Assembly: GCA_001465935.1 (NCBI GenBank)
Contig: LNKV01000004.1
Span: 310,001-374,000 of the forward strand
Source of the DNA: Clarireedia homoeocarpa
Lineage: Eukaryota > Ascomycota > Leotiomycetes > Helotiales > Rutstroemiaceae
Reading direction: 5' to 3'
Length of the DNA stretch: 64,000 nucleotides
Under the pieces are notes generated by a model that saw only the letters and a program-made list of their open reading frames with translations, did not search any database and was not told the origin of the DNA. Position numbers and translations under genes: made by a program. This document shows, in pieces, positions 10,689 through 22,882 of this stretch (the first letter of the stretch is position 1; every line of letters begins with the position of its first letter).

Positions 10689-11563
10689 ATGCCACCAAAA
10701 GCCGGCGGTACGCCTATTGGCGGTAAGAAGCAGACGCCAACTCCTGCGGCTACACCTGCAAAGGACGCCGCCGGAGCTGATCAAACCGAGCAAGAAGAAG
10801 AGGCACAAGATGAAGAGCAAAACGAAGAGCAAGCCGATGCTTCCGGAGATGAGGGACAAGAAGAAGGCGAAGAGGAGCAACAAGACGGCGACAAAGCCCA
10901 AGCCTCCGTAGAAGACGAAAACAACGCCGAAGCCACAGCCGATGAAAACGACGGCGAAAACCAAGAACAAACCGAAGCTGAGGCCGAAAACAACCCCGAG
11001 GAAAGCGAAGACACCGCCGTGCACGCTGAAGAAGAAGAAGAAGCGGAGCCCGAGCCCGAGCCTGAACCCAAGGAACGCAGACGTCGTCGCAAAGAAAAGT
11101 CCCGCCGGAAAGCCAAGGTTGCGGAGCCCGAGGAAGAAGAAGAAGAGGAGGAGCAGGAGGCGCCGCGGAAACCCCGTCGCAAGCGTCGTGATCGCGATCG
11201 CCCCCGATTCCTCGAGGATGATGGCGGCCAGAACAATCAGCAGATGATGCAGCAACAACAGATGCAACAGCAAATGCAAATGATGCAACAGCAATTAGAA
11301 CAACAGCAACAACAGGGTGGTGGGAAGGACCAGGGCAAACAGCCGCTGAAACTGAGGTTGGATGTTAACCTGGAGGTGGAGATTGAGTTGAGGGCTAAGA
11401 TTCATGGTGATTTGACTCTGGCTTTGTTGTACGTTTATCTTTCCCTTTGTTGCGTTTCCATTCCCCCTTTCCCTATTTGTTGTCATTGTCTTTCATTATT
11501 TTTCAATTCCCCTCCCCCTTGCCCTTCATACAACATCTGAAAGCAAAAAACAGCTCAGGATGA
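10689..11563 (+). CDS. Acidic, Gln-rich LEA-like protein
   Basis: Exon 1 runs from 10689 (MPPKAGGTPIGGKKQTPTP) to 11428, where CTTTGTT|GTACGT interrupts the last Leu of LKLRLDVNLEVEI..RAKIHG / LTLALL. The best acceptors are CAG at 11551-11553 (adding Ser-Gly and a stop at 11563, 249 residues) or the CAG at 11556-11558, which preserves LALL and adds about 36 residues. Layout: Thr/Pro/Lys N-terminus, long Glu/Ala/Asp/Gln acidic region (~25-125), EPEPEPEPK, a basic block rich in RRRRK/RRK (~130-140), another acidic run with KPRRKRRDRDR, a Gln/Met tract (~190-215), then the conserved C-terminal motif. Motif and intron position match the minus-strand gene at 7361-7836, so they are paralogues. Likely intrinsically disordered; function unknown. 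Confidence 0.75.
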
Positions 11564-14044
11564 GAATCGCCTCGGATCACCACCATTCATCTCTCGTCGG
11601 AGAATCGAAGACGACTTCTCCACAATTTGAAAGCTCGGATGAGCTGATATATTCTACCTATAGGTCTTGAATGCGCCAATGGGGTATTTCAATTGTCCAA
11701 CTGTTCACTGCGATTGTTGACAATTCGCATTCATCATCACAATCACCATCATGTCATATCATACATTTTTCTTGAATCTTCAATTTGTTTATACATGCAA
11801 AGAGAAGAAAGAGTTCATGCTAACGGGCGGGCTTTCTTGCTCCGCGTTTGCAGGGAAGGTCTATGATTTCACACATCTCTCTCCATCTCTTTCCTCTCTG
11901 TGGTTTGAGCTTTACGTGACATGATATGAGGTGCTTTTGGGTCTTCTTTTTTATTTGTTTTTTTGGAGGGCATGGCGATGGATGGGTCTTCAGGTTTGCG
12001 GAGATTGGCAGATGCATGAAGGAATGTACTTTTTAAGAGATTAATGATGAATGCAAAAGGTTCAAAATGGATCATGGAATCGATCATTGGTCTCCGCGCC
12101 AAGAAGCACAATTTGTGTTCTTGAGACTATGCTATTATTCTATGTCGCCATAGCGGATCTTGTAAAGTAAATGGGGAAATAGACGTCCGGTCACCGCGCA
12201 GTACGATCTGATATGATATGACACGAGATTGCAATCACAGAATCACAGACTATGTCATTTTCATGTTGTATCATCTCACGTCCTCGCATGTCGTTGCAAT
12301 CTCCGCGGTAGCGTAGCGTGGCACCCAAATCAAGTAAGTATCACGGACGCACAGCCTCCCTTTCCAACGTCGGTACACGATGCTCTAGCAGCAAGAATCG
12401 TCATAATAGCACGAACCATCGCACGAGCTATCCACGTTCCAGCTCCTTTTTTTACGTCGACTTCTAGAACCCGGCGTCTTATTCTCAGGTACAGTACGAT
12501 TGACCGCTGTCAGCAAATCATCCGATTAGCTGTCCATGGATAGACACGGGCGGGATGGATCGTTTTGATATACGGCGACGACGGCGTTGATGTTAAGTCA
12601 TATAGCATCTTAAACTCTATGTAAATTGTACCGTATTCTTGCTTCGGATTGTGGTGGCAGAAGAAAAGAAATGCCACACTTTCAAGCCACAATTCAAACT
12701 CCACCCCCTTCATTTGTGGCGCGGCTTACCTTTCCTTTTGCTATGCCGTAAATGAATACTGCAACTTATTACCAACTTGGCATCGGGAACTACGAAGCGA
12801 AAAGTTGGAAGCTGGACTGAGTGATTTAGTGATTGAGTCTGGATTGCTTTTTCTTCCAAGTTTTTCTCGATTTGGCTTACCCGCGAAGACGGACTGATGA
12901 ATCCTTCGTATTGAATGAACTTTTCCAAGTTGGACAACCCCGATGTGTCAAACTTGCAATATATCTCAAACAGAATATTTCGGGAGATTTCTACTTTTGT
13001 GAGTGCAAAGACACGGCAACCGTCTGTGAAGCGTGAATGCAGTGCAAATGTGCCGTCCATATCCGCTTCATGCAGCACTGCAGACTTCGCCGAATGCCTT
13101 GCTCCCATATCCAGCTCCAATCTACACTCCTCCCGAGTTTCGAAAGTAGGTTTGAAGCTTTGGACTTCCCACAAGTGCACGTATCCCAGCGGGGCAATCT
13201 AATTCGCTCAGCACGGACATGGCAGCTTTCAAAAAACGCTTTTACCCACTCAAGCCCACCGAGCCCACCGAGCCCACAGCTGTGGCTAATGCTTGCAACT
13301 TTTGCCGGAAGTGGGGACTAGTTGACGTTGGTTGAACTCGTACCCGATGTAGCTGTCTCCTGTACGTTTCGAGAACCAGAGAAGTTGTCACTCACGATCG
13401 AAGATGGCATTCGGACTTTGTTCACATGTCGCCTCATGCACTATCCCCTCACAATTCACGGGCAGAGCATGGGAAGGGGGGGGTGTAGTGTAATGGGTGT
13501 GGCTAGGAAGAGGATTCGCATCCAATCATCTTCCTTCGCATACCATACTTTCACCAGCTTCGAGTGGGATGATGTGATGCAAGTAATACAAGCTACAGCC
13601 ACTTGGAATTCCCTCCAATCTTTGCCTTGGAATTCCCTGCTTTGAGCTGGGGAAAGCTTGTAAGTATCCATTCTGTGGCGCGATACATTGACGCAATGAA
13701 TTGTACTGTACTGACTGGGAAGAAACTTGGTAATGGCTGGTATGGCCCCGGCCCAGTTGGCCCAGTTTCCCAATTCCAAAGCCAAAAATCCTGGGACTGT
13801 GAGATCATTCTTCTACTCTGAATTTGCTAAGAGAATCGAAATTGGCGTCAGTCTTTCTCCAGTTTGGTCATCTCACTAGTGCATCCTATTTTATACATCT
13901 TTAACGCGGGTCAAGCTGTCTCCTCGATATACTGTCCGCTATTGCTGGACGCTTGATATTCAGTACGCATCGCTTCGTTACGGCCCGAACTCGACACCTA
14001 CCAGTATCAGCTACTCCCCTAGCACCAGCACCAGCACCAGCACA
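11564..14044. other. Intergenic 2.5 kb
   Basis: No convincing gene. Short frames on both strands (for example 12710-13180 minus and 12649-12897 plus) overlap one another and lack domains. Notable content: GTACAGTAC at 12489-12497, GTACTGTAC at 13703-13711, and a 9-base GAGCCCACC repeat at 13250-13276. The end of the region, with TTTTATACAT near 13890 and GCACCA repeats just before 14041, is the presumed promoter and leader of the next gene. Confidence 0.5.
13250..13276 (+). repeat. GAGCCCACC minisatellite
   Basis: Three tandem 9-base units, GAGCCCACC with terminal variants. Intergenic. Confidence 0.75.
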
Positions 14045-16443
14045 ATGGCCGACACCCAAGAAGCACCAAAGAAGGTTTTCAAAGCCGTCAAATCGAAGAC
14101 TCCAATCAAGAAAAAGGCACCTTCAACATCTCAACCACCAACACCATCAGTCCCGCAGTCCGCCCCCGCGACACCTAGCGTACCAGCCGAATCCCCAAAT
14201 GTTGAAAAGTCCGCAAAGCAGGCCTCCACTAAGGTAAGTTTCCTGCTAAAACTGGTCTGCCTCCTATCACCAACCGTGCTCCTTCTCCTCCTCCTCGCGG
14301 ACCACAGGAATACGAGGCCAAGGGCCTACACATCCGTGCCCAAGGCTCTTCTGCGAGAACGAGAGCGAGACAGAGAGGAAGAGGAAGAGCGACTACTGCG
14401 AGTGCAAGAAGAAGAATACCAAATCGAATATGAAGAGAAACTCCGCAATTATTCATTGCACGTCAGAGCGCTAACTATCAAACAATGTAGGCCAAGAAGT
14501 TCGCACCTAAACCACCTGCTACACCTCCAGCTAATGTTCCACAACCTGAAGTAGCTTCGCCTTCACCGGCGCCAAAATCTTCAACCAGGCCAAAGAAGTT
14601 CAAGAAACCTATCAAGAAGGTTGAGCCTGAGCCAGAACCAGAACCAGAGCCAGAACAAGAACCGGAACCGGAACCAGAGCCGGAGCCGGAAGTTCAAGAG
14701 CCTGAGCCTGAACCTGAGCCAGAGGCGGAAGAGCCCGAGGAAGAGGATGAACATCAAGATGAAGGTATCGAGATGATAGATGGCGAGGACGAGCACTCCG
14801 AAAAAGAAGATGCAGGAAATGAAGTTGAAAATGACAACGACAATGAATCTGAGGCTCAAGACGATGAAGAGCAATCCGAGAATGAAGGCGAGGAATTCGA
14901 GGGCAGTGAGAATGAAGAAGAAGACGAGCAAGAATCTGAAAATGAAGAGGTCGATGATGAACCCGAGCTCGCTGAATCTCTCCCTCTCGAGCCAGATGTC
15001 ATTTCCTCCGGACCACCCATGCCGGAGCCCGTAAAAAAGGCCGCCGAACCCGTTGAGAAAGCCACCGAACCAGCGCAAGATGCTGCTAAACCCGTCACTG
15101 AGCAAGCTAAACGTCCCAAGAAATTCCTTAGCAAAGCTGCAAGAGCTGCTCAATCCGCTCCCAACCAGGCAAATGGGATTTTGGGCGGTGGAGCTGAGAA
15201 GGCAAAGGGTGCGCTGGGGAGTGTACCTGGCACGGATAAAGTTACCGATGCCACCAGTGGTGCTACGGATGCGGCTAAGGGTGCGCAGGATAAAGCTTCT
15301 GGTGCTGTATCTGAAGCTCAAGACACGGCGAAGGGAGCAGCTGGGAAGATCAAGGACCAGGCTCCTTCGGCGGATCAAGCTACAGGTGCTATAGACAACG
15401 CTAAGAATGCAGCAGGCGATAAGCTGGGAAGTGTTCCTGGCGCGGATGCTGCAAAGGGCGCCACTGATAAAGTATCTGGTGCGGCTAGCGGCGCTAAGGA
15501 TAAGCTTCCTAAGACGGGTACACCGGCTGATGGAGCAGGTGACCAGGTTAATGATGTTACGGATGGAGATGCGCTTGGTGGCGCGAAGGGGAAGTTGGGT
15601 GAGGCGCAAGGGAAGGTTAATGGTGTTGCAGGAGATGCACAGGGGAAACTTGGTGATGCGAAGGACAGTGCTGAGGGTGCTGTTGGCGGCGCGCAGGATA
15701 AATTGAGTGACGCTAAGGATGGTGCTGAGGGTGTGGTGGGTGATGCAAAGGGTAAGGCGGAAGGTGCTACTGGGGATGCCCAAGACAAGGTCGGTGGTGC
15801 ATTGGGAGGCGCGAAAGACAAAGTCGGAGGTCTGGCCGGTGATGCGCAAGAGAAAGCTGGAGGTGCAGCGGGAGATGCACAGAATAAACTCGGTGGTGCA
15901 GTTGGTGGTGCACAAGAAAAGTTGGGCGATGCAAAGAACAGTCTTCCTAGCACTGACGTCGCACAAGACAAACTTTCTGGAGCTACCCACTCTGCAAAAG
16001 GTGCACTGGGAAATCTGCCTGGCGCAGACAAAGCTACTGGCGCTCTTGACGGCGCAAAAGATCAAGTGTCTGGTCTCAAGGAACAGGCATCCGATAATGT
16101 GCAATTGAACATCCCCGACATCAACGACGTAGTCGGTAAGAGTATCTCCGTCATCAAAGACGGATATCTCTTCGATGACGCCGGAAACATCATCGGCCAA
16201 GCTACATCCAACTTCAGTGGCAAGGCATCGGGTAGTTTCAAGAGCAAGGAGCTTGATGCTAAGGCTCAGCAGCAGCTGCAGACTATTGGTGGTGGCCCCA
16301 AGGCTGCAACAGAGAATAAGGAGAATGCGGCATCAGGTGCGGTGGGTAGCCCGAGTGACATTTTCTTGGATGTGAAGAGCACAAATGAGGGCATTAGTTT
16401 GACGATTAGAATTCCTACTGCGTTTATGATGAGACAGGGTTAG
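14045..16443 (+). CDS. LEA-like repeat protein with one DUF3659-like unit
   Basis: Exon 1 is 14045-14233 (MADTQEAPKKVFKAVKSKTP...). A GTAAGT donor and a GCTAAC branch with TAG acceptor define an intron at 14234-14490, and exon 2 is 14491-16443, giving 713 residues. Order: Lys/Pro/Ser N-terminus; EPEPEP tract (~95-135); long Glu/Asp acidic block (~140-230); then about 300 residues (~294-594) of alternating AxDKxxGAxxGAxDKxxG units, a degenerate 11-residue periodicity like group 3 LEA proteins. Next comes VVGKSISVIKDGYLFDDAGN with IIGQ (~614-640), which matches the half-repeat of the DUF3659 gene downstream. The C-terminus is LDVKSTNEGISLTIRIP. LEA-like repeats are associated with desiccation and stress tolerance, but no direct role can be inferred here. 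A 539-codon antisense frame over exon 2 is a shadow of this repeat. Confidence 0.82.
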
Positions 16444-17792
16444 ATTGGTGGTATGAGAGGACAGGGCAACAGAGGTGTATAATTGGATGGATGGGACTAT
16501 GTATTCGGTAATAATGAGGATGGAAATTTGGATACGGGATGGGATGGATGGGGGTTTTTCTTGGAGTGTCACTTGAGTTCTTTTTCTTTCTTCCATATGT
16601 TGTTCTTAGGGGTTTCTGAGCAAAAGCGAGCACGCCATGTAATTTGTAAATATTGAAATCTCCATCAAGTCAGCGTTTTTAATGTTATTGAGATTGCTTC
16701 ATTTGGTTGGACTATGAGAATTGCAACTTTCGGTATGAGCAACAGAATCTGGGAAACTGGTTGTTTGAATGAGTCTTGAGAAACGGATATCTTTGATGCC
16801 AAGCACGTCATTAGAAGTGTAGATTTCAAAATCAATGATTCGGTACGTGAACATCTGTCGGGGAAAGAGTATATCCTCAAAATCGCAAGTTAACAGCAAT
16901 TCAGCCTCTACGTTAGTGAGTGCTGCAGTGCTTCCTTCCCTGGAGGAGGGTGTTCAGGGGGGCGGGAATCGCAACATGGGGAATTTTCAGCTGAACTGCA
17001 AAGTGCATACAGGCTTTCACATTCTCTCACCCAGACAATACATTACCCTCTCAAGCAAGCACGTGCAAACATGTCCCCCCTCCCGAAAAATCAAGTCAAG
17101 CCTCAGAAATCCTGCACATGCAAGTGCGCACAAATCGAGAATGTCGTTGGTGATGTAATAGGCAACGATCGATCGCCACAGCTCGAATCGAATCAACGCG
17201 CGGCGCAGTACCTCCCCAACCTAAACCCGGATGAATCCTGCTTGCTCATGGTTAATTACCAACACCATGTTTTTTTTCCCTGCAGTGTGCTCGGGTAGGT
17301 AGAAACAAGGGGGGGGGGGGGGAGGCCGAGTGTCAAAATTTAGGACGGCCCCACTCCATCTTTTGCGTAACTAACCCGTGGCCGCACGAGCCAATATACA
17401 AGTAGAATGGAAGGGGGAAACGTCTAGTGATGTAATTAATACATTAAGTTAATCTATCGCTTGATTGTGAGTGGCTTCCCAGTTTATTCTTTATATTTTT
17501 ATTAATTAACTTGTGGCTAGAACTAAGGGTAAGGGATTCTTTTTTGGTGTGTACATACAGTACCCGTACCTAGATTGGGGATTTCGGAATCAGGCGAGCG
17601 GGCGTGTGTTTGAGATATTGGAAACTGGTAAATGTATGTATAGTAAATCAGGGGATTTTTTGGCAGGTTTGGCTAATGCTGCTGGAATGGAGAAGTGGGG
17701 TGTGAGATAAGAGACAAGAAACGGCTGGTTAGTGTTTTGCGCTGGGGAATGAATGAGTGACTGAATGACTGAATGATGGTGAAAATGAAACT

Positions 17793-17820
17793 GTGTATGT
17801 ATGTATGTATGTATGTATGT
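17793..17820 (+). repeat. GTAT tetranucleotide repeat
   Basis: About six to seven tandem GTAT units. Intergenic. Confidence 0.85.
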
Positions 17821-18547
17821 GGCTGTCAGATATTGGAGTGGCTTGTGAGAGGTGCTAGAGCGAGCTACTACTACAGTACTTTCTTACGGTCATTATACAG
17901 GAAACTCGTACCTGAATGACAGACAGATTTTTTGACCTCGCATCGAACACATAGCTGTTTTCGGGATCGTGCTCCCTGCTCTTCTGTAACCAACAGAAAA
18001 AAGGGTCTGGAATGTCAGTTCCTGATATCCTGTTTTAAATGGGGAAGAAAGCTTGGACATTGGATCCTTTCCATACATTAGCTTGATGTCAGAGGTTCAG
18101 GGGAAAGACCGTCTTACAGGATTCCCTGATTCCAACCCATTCAGTTTGAAGTAAGTTGGTCTGTCGATCAACTGCATCGCTCCCGCGGGGTACGTTACAA
18201 CCATATCCAAATGACGCCCACAGTTGACTATGACGCAAAGAGTCTAGGATTGAAGAGATGCAATGGGACGAGAAATTGTGATTCGACCAGGACTGTGGCT
18301 TACTTACCGGCCAATACTATGCCATGTCCTCCTTTCCTTCTTTCACCTCTCAGTGGCTGACGTAGAATTCGGTCATTGTGACGTAGAGCTCTTAGCTCTG
18401 GACTTTCTTCCAAGTAAACAGGAAATTAGCATGTCCATACGCCGTACAAAAGATCTCACTAGAGCGGGCTTTATGAGAAGCTTTCAAGCCATAAACAAAC
18501 TCAAACCCCAAACCAAGCCATACTGAACTCATATATGTGCATGACCA

Positions 18548-18553
18548 TATAAA
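18548..18553 (+). promoter_or_regulatory. Candidate TATA box
   Basis: TATAAA within an A-rich run, 83 bases upstream of the ATG at 18636. The position fits a short leader. Pattern-based only. Confidence 0.35.
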
Positions 18554-18635
18554 AAAAAACTATTATATACATTTGACATTTATATCTTGAACGCCAAACT
18601 ACATATCAAATACCCCAAGAGAAATACAACCGAGC

Positions 18636-21600
18636 ATGACAGACACAGAAAGCTCACCGAAGAAGACGCCCGCTAAAAGCGCAACCAAAGCCACAAAAAC
18701 ACCGTCCAAGCAGGTCCCCAAGACACCCACTAAGCAAGCCCCCAAGACACCCTCCAAGTCCGTTAAGAAGGAAGTGCCTCGAGCACCCTCCACTCCCGAA
18801 CCAGCACAGACTCGATCCGAGCCGCCAGATTCGCCGGACAGAATGGCGCCTTCAGCTATCAGCGACGACGACCATCTCACCAATGGTGAGCATGAGGAGT
18901 ATGAGGAAGAGGACGAGGAGAACGGATTGGAGGGAAATGGCCACGCTGAGGGTCTAGCTGAAGGTGAAGAGGAAGGACGGGAAGAGGAAGAAGAGGAGGG
19001 CGCTGAGGAGGAGGAGTATGAGGAAGAGGAAGATGATGACTTGACTGAGCGCGATCCTAATGAGGCGTCGAGAGATCTTGGTGAACAAGCCACCTCTCGG
19101 GTTCCTGGCACAGAAGCAGTCGATAACGCGAAAGATACCGCAGAAGAGACCGCGGAAGGTGCAAAGGAGACTGCGAAGGATACCAAGGACTCTGCTAAGG
19201 ATAAGGCAGAGGATACCAAGGCCTCTGCTAAAGACAAGGCGGAGGATGCCAAGGCTACCGCTGGAGACAAAGCAGCCGAAGCTAAGGAAACCGCCGAAGA
19301 CAAGGCAGAAGACACCAAGGCTACTGCTGAGGACACAGCAGGAGATGCCAAGGGCGCAGCCGAGGAGACCACAGATGGCGCCAAGGGCACCGCTGAGGAC
19401 ACTGTGGAGGCAACCAAAGAAACGGCAGAAGGTATCACCGAGGAGATCATCCCAGCCGCAGAAGTCAACGAAGCTGGAGACGTGGTCGACGACGACGGAA
19501 ATGTCATCGGAAGGGTAACCGAAGGTGACAAATCCAAACTCGGAGGCAGTCTCGTGAGCGAGGAAGGAGACATCATCGATAAAGATGGCAATGTCGTCGG
19601 CAAGGCGGATCCAATCGAGGAAGAAGTCGAGAACATTGGCGAGGCCGCCGAGGAAGCTGCCGACGAGACTAAATCTCAAGTCGATAGTGCCAAGTCGGGT
19701 CTTGATGAGGAGGAGAAGCCAAATGTGGAGGATCTCAAAGACACAGCTGAGGAGACGGCGGAGGGTGTCGAGAAGCCTGATGTCGATGAGGCAAAGGAGG
19801 GCGTTGAGGGTGCTGTCGAAGGCGCTGGCGAAAAGGCCGAAGGTGCCGTCGATGAGGCCAAGGAGGGTGCTAAGGATGTAGCTGATGGTGTATCCAAGCC
19901 CGACGTCGACCCCGTTGAAGAGCCAGAAATCCTACAATCCAAACTCAAGGGACCATTCGACATTCAGGAATCCGGCGAGATTCTCGATGCTGAAGGAAAG
20001 GCCATCGGCAAGCTTCAAGACGATGTTGATCTCAAGAGCTTGGCTGGTAAGCAAGGTTTCAATGTTGATGGCGAGGGCAACCTCGTTGGTGAGAATGGAA
20101 CTATTATCGGAAAGGTCGACTTGTTGCCAGTCAACGAGTTGCCAATTCCTGAGAGTGTCAAGGAGAGAGTCCTGAATGCTGCGATACCTGAGGGTGCTAG
20201 TCAGCTTGGCTCAAAATTGGAAGGCTCGAAGGCCGATCTCGGAAGTCAAGCTCCGGATGCTGATCAGGCTAAGGAGGGCATCGAGGAAGGCAAGGAGGGT
20301 CTTGAAGGCGCTGTCGAGGGTGCTGAGGAGAAAGCTGAAGGCGCTGAGGAAGAAGCCGAATCCAACATTCCCCCTGTCTCCATTCTGGAGGGTTTGAAGG
20401 TCAATAAGGCCGGAAAGATTGTCGACAAAGATGGCAACCCCATCGGACAACTTGTCGAAGGCGATGCTAAGAAGCTTGCTGGCAAGAAGTGCGATAAAGA
20501 GGGCAAGATCTGGAACGATGCTGGTAAGGTCATTGGCCGTGCTGAGCCACTCCCAGAAGTCGAGGAGAACGAAGCTGCTCCTTTCGAAGACTTCCCCGGT
20601 GCTCTTGTTGACAAGTCTGGAAAGATCGTCTATGAAGGCGAAGTCATCGGTCAAGTTATCGAGGGCGATGTTAAGAAGATGATCGGAAAGACGGTTGATG
20701 CTGATGGTGATATCCTGGACAAGAACGGCAATGTCATTGGAAAGGCTGAGCGCACCGAGGAAGAGCCAGAGCCAGAACCCGAAGGACCAGATTACTCTGT
20801 TCTAGCCGACAAGAAGATCAACAAGGCTGGTAATGTCGTCGATGACTCGGGCCGAGTTGTTGGTCGTGTCATCCAAGGTGTCTTGAAGAACATGATTGGT
20901 CGCCGCTGCGACAAGAACGGTGATGTCTGGAATGACAACGGAAAGGTGATGGGCAAGTGTGAGCCAATTCCCGACGCCGAGAAGGAAGAGCTCAAGGAGC
21001 CAGCACCATTCGAAGACTTCCCAGATGCTACCGTCGAGCGAAACGGAGATGTCATCTCCGAGGGTGAGATTATCGGTAAGGTCGTTGAGGGTGATGCTAA
21101 GAAACTCCACGGCAAGAAGGTCGACGCAGATGGAGACATTGTCGACCGATATGGTAATGTTCTCGGAAAGGCCGAACGTTGGGATGCACCAGAGAAGGAA
21201 CCCGAGCCCGAAATTGACAACTCTTCTTTGGCTGGAAAGAGAGTCAACAAGGCTGGTAACGTCGTTGACAAGAACGGCGAAATCTACGGTCGTCTCATTG
21301 AAGGTGATGTCAAACAGCTCGCTGGAAAGATGTGCGACAAGCAAGGTTTCGTTCGCAACGAGGCTGGTGATATTATCGGTCGCTGCCAGGTCGTTCCAGA
21401 AGGAGACCGTGAGGGCTTGAAGGAAGGTCCATTCACTGACTTTGATGGCTGCACTGTTACCAAGGAAGGAAAAGTTGTCACCTCCAAGGGTGAAGTCGTC
21501 GGGCGTCTCATTTCTGGTGATCCAAATGTCCTTTACGGCCGTGCTGTCGACGATGATGGTGAAATTGTTGATAAGAACGGTAACGTTGTCGGTAAGGCTG

Positions 21601-22882
21601 AGAGATGGGCCGAGGAAGAAGTGAAGAAGGATGTCAACCCAATGGCTGGTCGCAAAGTCAACAAGGAAGGTAATATCGTCGATGAGAACGGCGATATTAT
21701 CGGTAAGCTCACTTCTGGTGACCTTGGCGTTTGCGCTGGTAAGAAGGTTGATGACGATGGAGATGTTGTTGACTCAAAGGGCACAACTATCGGCCACGTC
21801 TCACTCCTTCAAGATATTCCTGCTGAAGAAGTCAAGAAGGATGCCAGCCCAATGTCTGGTCGCAAGGTGAACAAGGAGGGTAACGTCGTTGATGAGAATG
21901 GCGATATCATGGGCAAACTCACCTCTGGTGATGTCTCTGTTTGTGCCGGCAAGACAGTTGATGATGAGGGAGATGTCGTTGACTCAAAGGGTCAAACTGT
22001 CGGCCACGTCACACTCCTTCAAGATATCCGCGAAGAAGAACCCGAGCCAGAACCAGAACCAGAGCCAGAAGAGACCGAGGAAGAGAAGAAGGCCAGAGAA
22101 GATGCCGAACTCGACCAAAAGCTTTGCAAGCAAATGGCCTGGTGTGTCGAGGATTCTCTCGAAAAGATCCGACCAATCCTCAAGATGATCACCACCAAGA
22201 TTGAGGAAGCTGAGCGCAAACCCAAGGAAGAACTTGACGAGGAACAACTTGTCAAGGACGTCAAGCCATTGATCGAAGAAGGTGGTCGCATTCTCACTGA
22301 AGCCAACGCGTCTATCCGTGCTCTTGACCCTGGTGGAAGACTTCAATCTCAAGCCAAGGCCAAGGCATCTGGTCGTGAGGCTACTCCAGATGAGTACCAC
22401 TTGGCTGAGTTACTCAAAGAGGTATGTTTTGATTCCATTCCCATACTTTTTACTTTTTACATTTCGTTTTGTTTTGAAGATCGTTGTTGTGATAAAATGA
22501 AAAAATATGCTGATCATCGTCGTTTCTAGTTAACCGGAAGTGTTACCGAGACTATTGACAAAGCCAAGCGAAAGATCGATGGTATGCCACACGCGAAGAA
22601 GGAATTGAACCCATTGTGGGGCCTTCTTTCCGAGCCCCTTTTCCAGATCCTTGCGGCTGTTGGCTTGCTTCTCTCTGGTGTTCTCGGCCTGGTTGGCAAA
22701 TTGGTAAGTTTACACGTGACTTCTCTACGAAACAACACAGCTAACAATTCATACAGCTCAGCGGACTTGGTCTAGGAAACTTGGTAGACAACCTTCTTGG
22801 TGGCCTTGGATTGAAGTCGGTGTTGGGTAACCTCGGACTAGGAGGTGTTCTCGACTCTTTGACTGGAAAGAAGAAGAAATAA
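18636..22882 (+). CDS. Large LEA/DUF3659 repeat protein with DUF6987-like C-terminus
   Basis: Three exons (18636-22421, 22530-22703, 22757-22882) with phase-0 introns of 108 and 53 bases, giving 1361 residues. N-terminus: Lys/Pro/Thr repeats, an acidic block, then ~150-270 of LEA-like AKDKAEDTKATA units. Ten DUF3659-type units follow (~270-330, 432-498, 580-642, 647-708, 720-778, 789-851, 861-921, 930-991, 1000-1063, 1070-1132). Each unit is two half-repeats of the form vNxaGxVVDxxGxviGk. Units 3-8 alternate: one type carries CDKxGxxWN, the other EDFP...KAERW. After an EPEPEP linker comes a helical domain resembling DUF6987 (CKQMAWCVEDSLEKIRPIL...), then a hydrophobic segment LFQILAAVGLLLSGVLGLVG and a Gly/Leu-rich end with a KKKK tail. 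Ascomycete relatives are annotated as LEA-domain proteins. Cellular role unknown; the hydrophobic end suggests membrane or septal association (inference). Confidence 0.9.

Larger units (their letters stand above)
16444..18635. other. Intergenic 2.2 kb with simple repeats
   Basis: Holds the 3' flank of the preceding gene, a 12-base G run at 17310-17321, a GTAT tetranucleotide repeat at 17793-17820, and the promoter of the large gene at 18636, with TATAAA at 18548. No gene is supported: the 17513-17710 and 18263-18526 frames are short and domain-free. Confidence 0.5.

Noticed and set aside
10608..11294. A 228-codon minus-strand frame rich in Leu and Phe
   Set aside because: Antisense of the GAA/GAG-rich coding sequence, which reads as Phe/Leu on the other strand and mimics membrane segments.
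14581..16200. A 539-codon minus-strand open frame
   Set aside because: It is antisense to the LEA-like repeat exon. The translation is Cys/Leu/Arg-rich with a repetitive mirror of the plus-strand repeat, and the plus strand has clear domains and splice sites.
17310..17321. Twelve-base G run as a quadruplex or regulatory signal
   Set aside because: A single homopolymer run without the spaced G-tract pattern; more likely simple sequence or assembly-sensitive.
18599..19679. Minus-strand frames of 345 and 241 codons
   Set aside because: Shadows of the acidic/LEA-like start of the 1361-residue gene: Ser/Ala-rich translation with no independent features.
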